Under the pieces are notes generated by a model. That model was not told the DNA's origin. It searched no databases and was given only the letters and a program-made list of their open reading frames with translations. From Membranipora membranacea (Eukaryota; Bryozoa; Gymnolaemata; Cheilostomatida; Membraniporidae), in contig OU612070.1 of assembly GCA_914767715.1 (NCBI GenBank), positions 16,075,501-16,139,500 of the forward strand: 64,000 bases of DNA. Reading direction: 5' to 3'. A program made the translations under genes and the position numbers. Numbering within the stretch: position 1 is the stretch's first letter; every line of letters starts with the position of its first letter. This document shows positions 1-39,500 of this stretch, one piece after another.

Positions 1-197
1 ATGTTATTGAGTGTTAACGGGGAACAACTTTAGCTATTGAGACAGTTGAGAAGAATTTACTTTCCAGTAAAGCTAATAGTGTCAACTGTGACCATAGACT
101 TTTTTAATGGTTGCCACAATGTTCTCAATAAGCATGAGACCTTCAATATTATACCAAATATGGGGAAGCGCTTCTAAAGATTTCACCATTGTTTCAG

Positions 198-3100
198 GGA
201 GTGGTACTGATTGAGGACTACTTTGAACCTGAAGAACTGGAGCCACTGAAAGTTGCGATTGAGAAACTAGTCGATTTTGTGGCAGACAGACTGTTTGACG
301 AAGGAAAGATTACAAGTAAGAGACTCATCGTTCAGTCAGATACATCATTCCTTACAATTTGAGTACCTAACTTGACATTGTTGAAATGAGTAGAGGAAAC
401 AGACAGCAAACGGTTTAATTTTCTTAAATTTCGATCTAAGTTTATCAGGCAATGTTCAAACTGGGCAAACAACTGGCTGTCATTTATGGCACTCATCGCC
501 TCTACTGCTTTTTGTTTTCAGACAAGTATGAGAATAAGGGATTCTATCAGAGACTGACTCTGATTAACAGAGACTTTCCAGGAGCCAATATCATCCTCCA
601 TAAGCTGGGTATCATGCCGGAGGTAAGAGTAACATAAAACAATCAGTAGTTGTCTCTCCTTCTAACAGGAGAAGACAAAAATCATATGAAAATGGTCCGC
701 TAATTGAAGGTCTGTCTACATTGTAATAATGTAGTCAACATCGTAAAAGAGAAAGCAACCCTTACATATTAAATCCATCACACAAATCGGGCCATTACCA
801 GGGCCAATATCAAAATTATCCCGCCTGCTATTAAACTATATAGACAGTTTTCTGAGCTCTTATTTATGCCTCAATTCGGAGTTGTCCTCTCTCCAGTTTG
901 GTACTTTTAACCCACGCCGCATAGGAAAAACCTGCTGAAAGAGGGTTATCTTGTAAACCGCTTATGTTAGGATAAAAATGATTTTTGATTCAGAGTCTGC
1001 ACCATTGAAAACCATGTGAGACAGGGTTTCCAAATCATTGGAGGCTTGAATGTTGATCAAATCTTAATTTTAGTGACGAAACTCACAACTCCAAACGGAG
1101 GTCTAAATCAGAGCTCAGAAAACTGTCTATTAATCACTACCGTTAAGTCTTGCTACGAAAATTGAACACAGTCGAGAGACAAGTGAGATACAGCCCCCCC
1201 CCCACAAGAGATGCACATACTGTTTTTCAATTTCTAGGCAGTGAGAGAGTTATGGAGTTCAGATAAGCTTTGCAATGCAGTGGAGCAGCTGATTGGTCCA
1301 AATATAGGAGGCCATCCCATCTGGAACCTTAGAACTAAAACACCGCAAGACGAGGCCTCCACTGTACCATGGCACCAAGGTGAGGCTTTACTGTAATATG
1401 TAATTCTCACAAAGCTTTCCAAAGTTTTCTTCAGCTTGCTCCTTACATGATAACATACTGGCTGCATGCTAATAAAAAATATTTTAACTAAGCCTGGAAG
1501 GCCACGGACATTCAACAAATTATCCTGAAAGAATCTGTGATTTATAAATTTATAGATGCGGCTTATATGGACACCTTGTCCTACAACAAGCACATTGTGG
1601 GGGCGTGGATACCGCTGCTCGACACTGACGCAACCAATGGTTGTATGGAGGTAACGCTAGATTCATTTTAATTTATAGGTAACTCCTAAAACTGTACATG
1701 TGCCGTCTTGGTCAAACCCAAATCCAGGACAGTAAGAAAATATAACTACTGTTCGTAGAGAAAGTCGTATTACATTAGAGTCGAGAGGTCAATATACTTC
1801 AGAACAAGAGGTGGTACGTTTGCAGACATCATCAATAATCACGTCAGGCAGGCTAATAGACACCTCTGTACAATTCAGCAAAGTTGGTTTGAATTTTCAG
1901 TTTGCGATGGGAGGACATAAGAAAGGAATGGTAGCCAATCATGAATGCTGCGACGGTAACACACACTACGTGATGCTTGAGCCACAAGTGATGGCCGACA
2001 GCCTCGATGTGGACCTAAAGAAGGATCTGAAGGTTATGCCTGTCAAGTATGGCAGCCTGTTACTGTTCAACAATGTCATACCGCACAGAAGGTAAGGCTC
2101 AAACATTTGGTATCGATTTTGAGGCATCTTGTTATAGCAATAATTTGTTTGACCTTTTTTCTGATTTTTTTCGTTGTCCTCAGACTGCAAATTTTTTTAG
2201 GAGACTTGTTTGAATGTGGGAAAATGCTCTCAAGACATAATATCATTAGGACAATTAACTTATTGGGATCAAAGCAATTGAACAAAATAGATTTCTTGTT
2301 TGATCAGTGTATTCAACTATTCTAAGTTTGAGCGGCTACAATTTTCAGGTGAAAGCAACTCCAGGTTGAAACTCAACATGATTATTAATCTTGTTGGGCA
2401 ATCATCAGTTCGGGTAGAGACCACGTACTGGGCCTATAGATCAAATGTGCAGAACCAGATTAGCATCTTTTGGGTCAAAGTTTGTATGTTGAACAGTTTG
2501 GGGCTGTCACAACTCTAGTTTCAAACTATCTGACTAGCCCTTTGTTGCATTTCTAGTAACCATTTTCATATATGCACTTGTAAATTATGATGACATAAAC
2601 TTATGAATAAAAAGTAAGAATGTATGTATGAATGTATGGGTGACTGCATTGAACGAGCTTACAACTCTCATATTGTAGTTTGAACAATCTGACAGGCTTT
2701 CCTGGAGAGATCAGATGGAGTTTAGATCTACGATGGCAGGATTATCAACAAGACTGGGGGTTCTTTGGTTTAGCAAAAGGAATAACATTCAGGAAGGGGG
2801 AGGAGCCAGATTGGAGACCACAGGCTAAGGAGTGGGAGGAGTTTCTCAACTTAGCCCGACGTACTAAGTACGAAGGAGCTTTAGATGATGACACGCCCAA
2901 CGACCAGATGGTGGTGAGACCACTTTATTCACTGATCAAGCATATTGAAGACCATTTATCACATCAAAAAGTCAGGCCTCTGTTTACTATAGGGAGGAAA
3001 AATATTGTTGCACAGTCAAATTCATGGAAACGAAATAATTTTTTGGTCTTTTGCTAGCATTAAATTTTGGCTGGATGAGGTGCGAGTCAACAATAAGGTG

Positions 3101-4048
3101 CAGAGGGCAAGAAAATGTTAACTAGACTTTGATTTAACTTCAAAATGCCAACTTTTTCTCCTGTAAACACCTTACTCTCATACGGTACCTTAAAATTACC
3201 CGCTTCCTCTTTTTAAGGAAAGATAATTCTAGACAGAGCCCCAGATGATGGATTACAGTCCCCAGGATGACCATTACTGATGGGGTCAAGAGCTGTTTAC
3301 ATATTTTTACCTCACAGACAAATTAAGATTTATCCCCTCCTGCATGTGATAGCAGGAAATAGGACAAATCACACAAAACATTATTAAACCACTGCTGCCA
3401 CACAGCCAAATGTGTGCTTATAGAATTCTGTATAGCTGAAAACTAATAAAATGAGGCTGCAATCTCAGCATTGTCACATAATGAGCAAATAATTTGCTCA
3501 AACTGATCCAAAATTAGGGTATGAAATTAATCATCTAGCGCATCAGGTGACGTAGTTATCGTCTTACTAGTGCCAACTGTACAGTCATAAGCTGGTGCGT
3601 AGATTTCATGCCCAGATTTTGAAGATCAGTTTGTGCAATGTATTTGCCCATTAGGTGACAATTATGAGATTTAAGTCTCAATTAATTATATCGGAGCTAT
3701 GCAGAATTCAATGAGCACAAATTAGCATGAGTGGCAGCAGTAGTTTAAGTTGACCAATGCTGAAAAGAATGTTATAGCAACCAATTCTAATAAAAAAAAT
3801 ACTTCCTTAGTCATTTCTGAGACTAATAATATACGAAAAACGTGGTGCAGCAATCGTACCATGAAATCTGACGACTATGCTGCCATTCTGTTTTGTAGAA
3901 GGAGTCATTCTCACTTGACACGACTATAGTAGGACCGTGGATGAAGAATTGGGAGCTGACTAATATGAATAAACATACAGAGGTCATGACTGATGAACTG
4001 GAGGGTCTGTGGAGGAAATCTATCAGTGAGAACTCATCCGCCGCCTAA
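198..4048 (+). CDS. Phytanoyl-CoA dioxygenase (PhyH) family protein, 5' partial
   Basis: Exons read: 198-315, 522-622, 1238-1379, 1556-1650, 1901-2091, 2679-2913 and 3899-4048 (TAA). All have GT-AG borders and phases agree, giving 343 residues. The family comprises non-haem Fe(II)/2-oxoglutarate oxygenases; human PHYH alpha-hydroxylates phytanoyl-CoA in peroxisomes. Visible Fe-ligand signature: HQD (H-x-D) across the exon 3/4 junction in VPWHQDAAYMDT, and the distal His in NNVIPHRS. A downstream Arg (GEIRWSLDLRWQ) is the likely 2-oxoglutarate anchor. The first visible exon opens in the typical early segment (GVVLIEDYFEPEEL), so only some 15-30 N-terminal residues should be missing; I found no ATG exon in 1-197. 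The C-terminus (SSAA) is not a convincing PTS1 signal. The substrate cannot be told from sequence. The gene runs toward the minus-strand EPRS and may lie inside one of its introns. Confidence 0.85.
841..1129. mobile_element. Short inverted-repeat element (MITE-like) in PhyH intron 2
   Basis: The left arm starting at 841 (tagacagttttctgagctc) reappears reverse-complemented ending at 1129 (gagctcagaaaactgtcta). Imperfect pairing continues inward for about 45 bases. Length about 289 bp with no coding capacity, typical of a non-autonomous DNA transposon. No convincing target duplication could be fixed by eye. Confidence 0.5.
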
Positions 4049-4299
4049 CCAGACATGTCAGGAGACGACAATTAAGTATCATGTTACATGTAACATATAG
4101 GGGACATAACTACAGACCTGTCTAGATATGTTTTTTTCACAGAATTGAATTCTTTTCTTAGAATGGAAATAGTATCATAACATCATGCAGTTAGAACACT
4201 TAACACAGGGGCTCATCTGAAATTGATCTGATTGGCTGTCCCTACTAGCATGAATTATATAGCCTGGAAAATCAACTTCTTTACAAAACTGCAGACAGT

Positions 4300-4305
4300 A
4301 ATAAA
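4300..4305 (+). promoter_or_regulatory. Candidate polyadenylation signal of the PhyH gene
   Basis: First AATAAA downstream of the PhyH stop codon, about 250 bases after it. Position and motif fit, but use is unproven. Confidence 0.35.
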
Positions 4306-4547
4306 ATGCCTTCAACGTCGATGATTTGGGCTTTTCCAGAATGCTAATAGGGACTGGCTATTTTTGCAAGCCCATCGTTTGGCAAAAGAAAGCTAATGAT
4401 GCTATTCCAGATATGGAATTCAATGGTTTTTTTTTATAACTTTATCCATTTATATATATCTAGGGAAGGTAACTTTAACCTGAGCCAATTTTATCAACTT
4501 GATATTTTTTATAAACAAATTAAGGTACGGTGATGCTATTTTGTAAA

Positions 4548-31486
<26,939 letters not shown>

Positions 31487-33590
31487 TTTCTGTAATAGAA
31501 ATATGAATTCGTTTATAGGACATGAATGAATGATATTTTGGGCATTGTCACATGATATAGTATTCATGGGACCAACAAAACAAGATATGACTCATACGAG
31601 CAACATTTCCGAATTTTAAATTTATATGTGAATATCTTATTGTAGCCTATTGTGTACCACGTCCACAGACAAGTCAACGCAGTACATTCGCCTATGTTTA
31701 TGAATGAGTTCAGTGAAAATTGGTTAACCCGAGGAAGATTTTAAAACTCGCTCATCTCGCAATAGCAATAGCCTGTAAAATTTGAGTTTACTACAATGCA
31801 AACATTCTTGCCCCATGTTATCATTGGCATGATAGGCCTACACCACCATCCCGACCTAGGCTGGTCGTGGTATCAACATGGAATGGAAAACAGTGTTACT
31901 GTTTGGTGGTAATTGGAAAATTGGAGTGAAGTTTAGAGTGAGTGAGAGCTGGCTATTTTAACAAACAGGCACACATACCTACGACTGTAGTCATGTTACA
32001 ATCAATGTTTTGAACTTCACAAACAGAACAAGATGTATATACACACATATACCAATGAGCTTCAATGCATCTACATACAACATGTGATCTTCATGATGGA
32101 ACACGAGTGACACTACTACTTCTATAGAAAAAAACATCATGCGATATTGAAGTGCTAATTTATGAGTAACCATATACAGTGAACTTATGATAAATTTTCG
32201 TTTCAATTGATCACCATTTTCCAATGCCTTTCTTACCACTTTATTTCAGAAGTATGTTCCTAAAAGCAATATTCAGATCAAATCTAATTGAAGTATTGAG
32301 TGATGCAAGATTTTTTTTCTTTTGGTAATGAGCAAGACCACGGATCACAAGCAAATCAATCAATTATGATCGAAAGCATTAATAGTAAATATTTGCCTGC
32401 ATACGTTCTGTTCTGTGCTAATGTGCCACTAAGACAATTGACACCAAATACTTTCTACTTGATTCGCTCGATATTAATATATACTATTGTCAATGCGCAC
32501 CCAAAGATTTATTCGGATAGTGAATTTCTTCAAAAATACTTTGGTTTGTTTTCATGTTGCCATAACCACATTCCAAGATGGCTGGCAAAATCTGAAATTC
32601 TCTATACAGAAAGATCTTCTAACCAGAATTGAAAACAAACCCAACATTTACTGTTATTTACAAGTAAGTCAATAGGGTACTTGTGCACAAGGCAACGCAA
32701 CCTGCTAGTTGTTCTAGACATCATATGACCACAAGCAAAGTAAAAACTAACCAATATTGTGCTGAAACAAGCAGACTGGAGTACAAGTAGTCTTCAAGTA
32801 CTAATAATAATGTTATAATATTCAAAGACAAGTATAATCTAATATTTGGTTGGTAGGAGAACAGGCAAGGTAAATTGAATATTTTTATTTCAATCTTGAG
32901 TTAAGCAGAGAATCATCTTCAAAGAGTTCCATCTGGTATACAAAAGTGGTCAAAACATAAGAGTTGTTGGTGTCCTTCATGTCAGTTTTAGTACTGTCAC
33001 TCTCACACATTGAGTGAGGCCCTGACAACTGGTTACTGGAATACTAGTTGGTGTGCTAGCCTGAAATGAAAAATTTCAAGTTGATTATACAACTAACTCA
33101 TGGGCATGGTAACAATCAGGGAGGGAAGCTTGCAATAGAGCTTGTTTGTTTAAACAGAAAGCAAGTCAATCTAGAAGTCACATACATAGACTAAAGGAAA
33201 TCACCGCGCATGTGGCGGCGCCAGAAATGTTTTGAATTAGCGTGATGTGCACTGATTTGTTACAGTTCTATGAGACTTCAAAACAACATCATTAGAACTA
33301 GAATACAGTAGACATCAGATCAACAGCTTATTTTATACAGCATACAGGTTTCAATTCTGAGAACCTATGGCGAGTTTCAGATTGGAGGTAATATGTTGTC
33401 ACATGTTTTAAACGAGATAGAAGACTTGTTACAACAAATGGCAACTTAACTGGACAAAATAAATCGCTATCAACATGGAAAATTAGAATCAAAAGCGCTG
33501 CTGTCTGGTGCAGTGAAAGCGCATGATCTAACCACTCAATTTGTAAAAGGTTTAATAATACATTATGTATTCATTTTAGATTTTATAACC
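31487..33590. other. EPRS-CFAP61 divergent intergenic region
   Basis: Separates the EPRS ATG (minus strand) from the CFAP61 ATG (plus strand). It should contain both promoters and 5' untranslated exons. I recognise no TATA box, conserved exon or repeat with confidence. The short open frames here lack codon bias or family resemblance. Confidence 0.5.
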
Positions 33591-36500
33591 ATGTCTAAAT
33601 CAAGGCAGACTTCTAACCTTGGCACAGACCAGTTTGTCAGCGCCAGGAGAACAGAGTCAGTGGATGCTGCAGCCGTATCAAAACTGGTCAACAATACAAC
33701 AGAGCAAGTCTTCGGCAGAGTCAATGTCATAAATCTCATGTAAGTAAACACTGTTGTGTCCATTAAATGTTTCTTGAGATTGCAGGTGACCCTATCTGCA
33801 AAAGCAAACGGAGAGGCAAATGGTGGTGCTTGAAAGTCAAGCTACAAGCACTGTATCAATCTTCTCTCAGTTTGAAGACACCTTGGTTGCACCTGTGGCT
33901 CTACAGGCCAGAGGAGTTTGCACTACTAAAACTTTCCACGCTTATCCTTACTCACAACACTGCATGAACCTAATGACCAGGTGTACCACCATGCATATTC
34001 ATATTGTAATGCATACCCTTACTGTTAAATTTGGTTTTGACCTACAACTGTAATGTTTCATAATATTTTTCTCACGTTTTACAATTGAGGAGAGGTACAG
34101 CTTAGCTGCCACCCTTTTCTGTCATACATATCCTTTCAACATAATCTCAACGCAATGAAATTCAGTACACATGTGCTCAGAGGGGGATGCACAAATCATT
34201 GAGCTACCATCACTCTCACAAACATAAGATATATTTATTTATTTTCCTCTCTTTCAATCAGTGAGAGATCCAACTTAGCCGTCACCTTAGTGAACCAGGA
34301 TGATGAGCTGATGGCCCAGGCCTGTTTCCTCGACTATCCAAACATACCTGATGTGGACCCAGGCAAATGGGAAGGATGGCTGCCTGAAAAGTATAATAAG
34401 ACAAAACCCTGCGGCAGTCTAAATACGCTCTTCATGCATTTCTTTGTAGCAAGGTAAGTTTTTTCTACTTGGACGAGCTGGATAATGCCTTGCCTGGGCA
34501 CTAGCTTTTCTGACTCTCTTGGACATTTTTTTACTAATAAGTTTCAACATGACATATTAAAGACAAAGTTTTGTTTCATTGTTGTTCAGCTTCAATGCTG
34601 CCAGGACAAAATGTTTTACTGACTGGTATTTTTTCATTTCATTGTTGTTATTGTCGATGTAAAAGATCGATCAATGTCCAGAAATCTCAAGTTATGATGA
34701 TCACAAACAATCAAATTGTAACAAGTTTCATTTAGAGATGCTTTGAAAGAAAATTATCACATCACTCAAAAATATCGCTCATTTGGTCTTTAGATTAGAC
34801 TAGCTCGTTCCCAAAATGCTCACTTCGAATGTTGGAACAGGACCCTAGCAGGTGATTAAAAAGTTATTTTGTATTTTTTTGATTGAAAGACTCCCAGTTT
34901 ATTTACCTGTGTATTTATAATTCTTTCAGGGGTGAATATTCCCACGGCGCATCGCAGGAAATTATCACAACAGTATTCAACGCTGTACCAGAAGTCCATT
35001 ATATCTACCTGGTTGTCCCAAAGAACTCATACCCTGGTAAGTGGTAACACTGGCCGTGGGCCTTGCTGGAGAATATGGTTTGCTGGTGTATACACTTAGA
35101 TCAAGTTTTATCCAGTTTGAGTCTGTTCGAAATCGCTTCCCCACTGATCAGTGGAAGGGGAACAAACCCCAATGCAGAGAAAGTGGATCAAATTTGATCT
35201 AGTGTACATTAGGCACACATGTTTCACTCGTGCAGCAGTCTGGGTACACACAATCACATGCTCCAAATCTTATTGCTAACTTTCAAATGCTCGCTTTTAC
35301 TCACCTGTGATTTTATTTTGGGATAATGCTAGGGATTTTCATACAACGCAGTCTAGGCTGTAACAAGTGCCTGTTCAACAGAGGAATAATTCGCTGTTGT
35401 CATAGTTTGACATTGCTGAGTTAACAGTATGATTATAACTTCTTTCCATGCATGGTAACTATTTATTTGATATTCAATTCAATTTGCTTATTTCTTTTAG
35501 CACCTTTCAAGAGAGGTTTGTTAATTTATAATTACTATGCTGAGGCTGCCCGTTGCGTCCAGTTTTGTGTAATTATGTTGATCTGTATTGTTAATCTAAT
35601 ACTAATTGTTAATCCCAAGTTCAGTTTACAATCTTCACTGGTCCTACTTGCACCGACGCCACATATATCCAGAACCACCCAACCACCAAAGTCCTTGATC
35701 CAACTGTCCCAATCCAATATGAGAGTTCTCAATCACCGGCATATTGTAATATACTTGACTGTAGTAACTGGGTGTTGTCAAATATGTTTTCAGATTATTC
35801 AATTTGAAAACAATCCATCTCCTTCGTTGTATCAAATTTACAAGGTGTACTTATAGTTAAACCATCAAACAAATTCTGCTTCATATTGCCTCAATCCTCA
35901 CCATATGTTTGAGTAAATCTTTAATCCTGGCGTAGCTGGTTTTTGCTAGATGGCCAGAGTATATGCTGAGATCAACTAAATCTTAAAAAATTGAGATAGA
36001 GCATGCTAGATATTGAAGGTAATAGTAGGTAATTGAAATTTTACTCTTTTCATATTGCAGAAGCCGCTTTGAGTAACATCTTCAATCAAGTAGATCTGGC
36101 AGGGTCTCCCGGTTTAGACAACCATGTACTTTTCCTCTGTGGCCGAGAGAAGTACGTACCAATGTTACACGTCAGACAGGCTCGAGTACAGGACCACGAC
36201 GACCTCACTCCAATATTCGACAAGCAGAGTGATATGCTGAGTAACACTTACGGGGATTTCTTCCTCGCTGAGCTGATTGAAGCTCAGGATGAGAGCATGC
36301 ACTGTCTTGTTTCTGAGGTATGCAGATAGTTTGTGAACAAAATTTCATGAGTCTATGAACTGTAGCAAGTTAACTATGCACTAACCCCTACAAAGAGCAC
36401 AATTTAATTAGAATTCTGGATACTTCCTATTTGGATTCGGTTCCTCTATCAACGACAGAGGGTAACTTCTGTCTCTTCAACAACAACAAAAGTCTTTTGA

Positions 36501-39500
36501 TGGGATATTCTTCAGCATTCTTAATGACATAAATCTCAGTTGCAAAGGAGAAAAGTTTGTTTAAAGGTAAAATGGCAAGAACAATTTGTTGATTATTTCC
36601 AGGTTTACTCTTGATAACTCTGTATGCAATGCTATATGTGTTGGAAATATTTGTAGATTGAAGGCACAGCTGTTGGGTTTATGAGCCTCTGCCACGAGGT
36701 AAATCTGGATCTTCTGAACAAATGCTTTGACTTAGGACCTCTTCACGGACTTAGAAAGCCCCATATTGATGACATCTTGCAGCCTGAACCAACACCAGGT
36801 GGGTACCCCCTCCCCATTCTCGCAAAAAGCTGAGTGAATCAATGCTCTAAATAGGCAATTCATGTAGCTTGTAATCGTAATGCACCTTTCTTTCTTATCT
36901 CACCAAAAAGGGCAGCTTAGTTGATTCTATGTTGCAATGTTTTACATATGAGAATAAGTTATTTTCCTCAGACAAAAACATTGTGTCTTGTCATCAGACT
37001 TATTTTAAATTTCTCAAATGAGCTTCAAAGACAAGTAAATTTGTCTTTTAAATCTGCTCGATGGTTCATTTTCAATTAAAACTGACTCGAAATTTTCAAA
37101 CATTATATTTTAATCCAATATCACTTATACCTACTGATCTCTGCAGAAAACTTAAATCTAATCAATTAAATAACTATAATGAGGCAGCTCACCCTTATTT
37201 TGATGGTAGAAAATTACAGTAGACCTTTACTGCTCAATTTATTAACCTCATTAGTCATTCAAAGAGCATGTGTGCATATGTCCTACTGGATAAATAGCTA
37301 AAGGAGCGATCAGATCATATTTTGAAATTTAAAGAAAATACCTAATCAAGTGCTTTTTGATATCTCTTATTCTTATGAAAATTGTTTCAACAGCTGGAGA
37401 ATTTTTGATGACCTCAATGAAATCAAAAACATATTCCTATACTCAAGATGGTGAGTTTAAGTTAAAACTCAAATAAAACCAGTTCATCAATCGGGTGCAG
37501 TCTTCACTCAAGCCGCACGGGCTATCATGCTGACCCAATTCATTCATATATCGTTACTAAGTATTTTTTATCGTTCTATCTTCTTATATTTTGTTTCGAA
37601 TGCACTTTATCTATAAATCGTTTTAATTCTAAAGAAGACAATTTATATTGTACTGTAGTATTAAATAATTACATTCATGTAAACCTATGCAGATGCAGCA
37701 CGCCCAATTTCAATTCATGAGTACAATCAGCTCAAACCAACAACTGCTGTGGCAATGATGGAGAGTGAGTGAAACCTAATTATGCTTTATAACTCACCGC
37801 CTGAGGGTGGGGATGGTTACCCCCTACCCGTCTGAAGGTGGAAGGCGGTAACACAACTATCATTTAGACAGTATTTCTCTAACCAAAGGCCATTAAGCGC
37901 AATTATACTCCTTATTTTTTAATCATTTTGTATCCTTTTTATCCTTTGAAATTCTCTTGACAACAATATATGTGACATAACGATGACAATGTGATGATAC
38001 AAATAAGTTAACCCTTTAGACAGATTTCAGCGTACCCAAGTATATTATCTTAAAAACTTAAAAAGTTATTTCAATTTTGAAAAAATTAGGTTGTTTGATC
38101 AAAACTGTTATATAATATGAAAAACTTTTGGTAAACAGTAAATACATTTTATAGCAATACAGTTCAATAAAACCGTTCTGCCCTCTGCCCGTTCTGCCTA
38201 TTCTGCCAATTCTGCCCATTCTTCCCTCTGCCCATTCTTCCCTCTGCTTTAATGCATATTGATGTTTTACAGTCGAAGAAGTCATCCAGCCGTCAAAGCC
38301 TCTGTCAAGTAAATCGGTGAGGAGTGACACATCTGGTAAATCAGTTGGAGGTGAGTTTAAAGTTATTTATCTGATCACAATTTTTTCTGATCAATCTAAA
38401 ACTTTATGATAAACTTTCAATCCATTTCATTTATTTTATCCACAATATAGGCTTATATTTAGAAGGTTTTGATCGTACTTTGATATTTAATTTCATGTCA
38501 AACATATAGTAATTGCTGCTCTGAACAATTTAAGTAAGTATTATATAAATGAACTCTATTATTATTACTACTATATATCTGATCATTGTATTAGGCTGAT
38601 CACAGTGTGTGGTGATTTGTTGTCGAAATCGCTACAACCAAAGTATTGACTTGCTGTTCACAAAAAAACGGTTTTCAATCATTTTTTTCTGACTGTCAAA
38701 CATACAAAATTCATTACAAATTTGTTGTGACTGAATATTTCTTTGACAACAGTGCTCTCGAGGATGGAAAAGAAACTATGCTATTTTTTTATTAGCATTC
38801 TGACAGTTTTCATTTTATGCTTATTATGGCAACTTTCTTGATTGATATAAATTAAGCCTTGGCTATATATATGCTGTGTAAGCATGTAATAGTCAGTCAG
38901 TTAACTCCTATTCTCTGCATTATGATGTCAGTCTTCCGGAAGTGCAATACAAGAAGCAAACACTTCCGGGAGACTGTGACGTCATAATGCAGAGAATAAG
39001 AGTTACCTTCCTTTATGGGAGGCACTCTTTCCACCATCCATAATTCATGCCAAGTAGAGCAATGCATTGTTTACCATGCAAATCTGACTAAAAATTATCA
39101 TAAGTCACTGCCTGACTATAACATGCTTTGGTCTTTTGGTAGTCTTTAATACAATAAATATCTTACAGGTAAACAGCTGACTAAGGAGAAAGGTGAGATT
39201 GCCATTCAGCGTAAACTGAGTGAAGAAATGTTAGAATATATGTCTGATGTTAGTGGCTCTCTATCAACCAGCCGAGCCTCAAGTGTCATGGACAAGCCTG
39301 AGTCCTCTATTGATGGGGCGATAGAAGAGCCCCTCGCTGATTCCGAGCCAACTCCTATAGAACCAAGTCTACCACCAGCACCATCTAAGTTTGTGCCTCA
39401 GTACTTTGGAGAGTCCAACTCATTCAGCATCCAACTGTTCTGTATTGATGAGCAGTATGAAATGAGGTAAGATAAGTTTCTTTTGATCAACAAATTTCTT

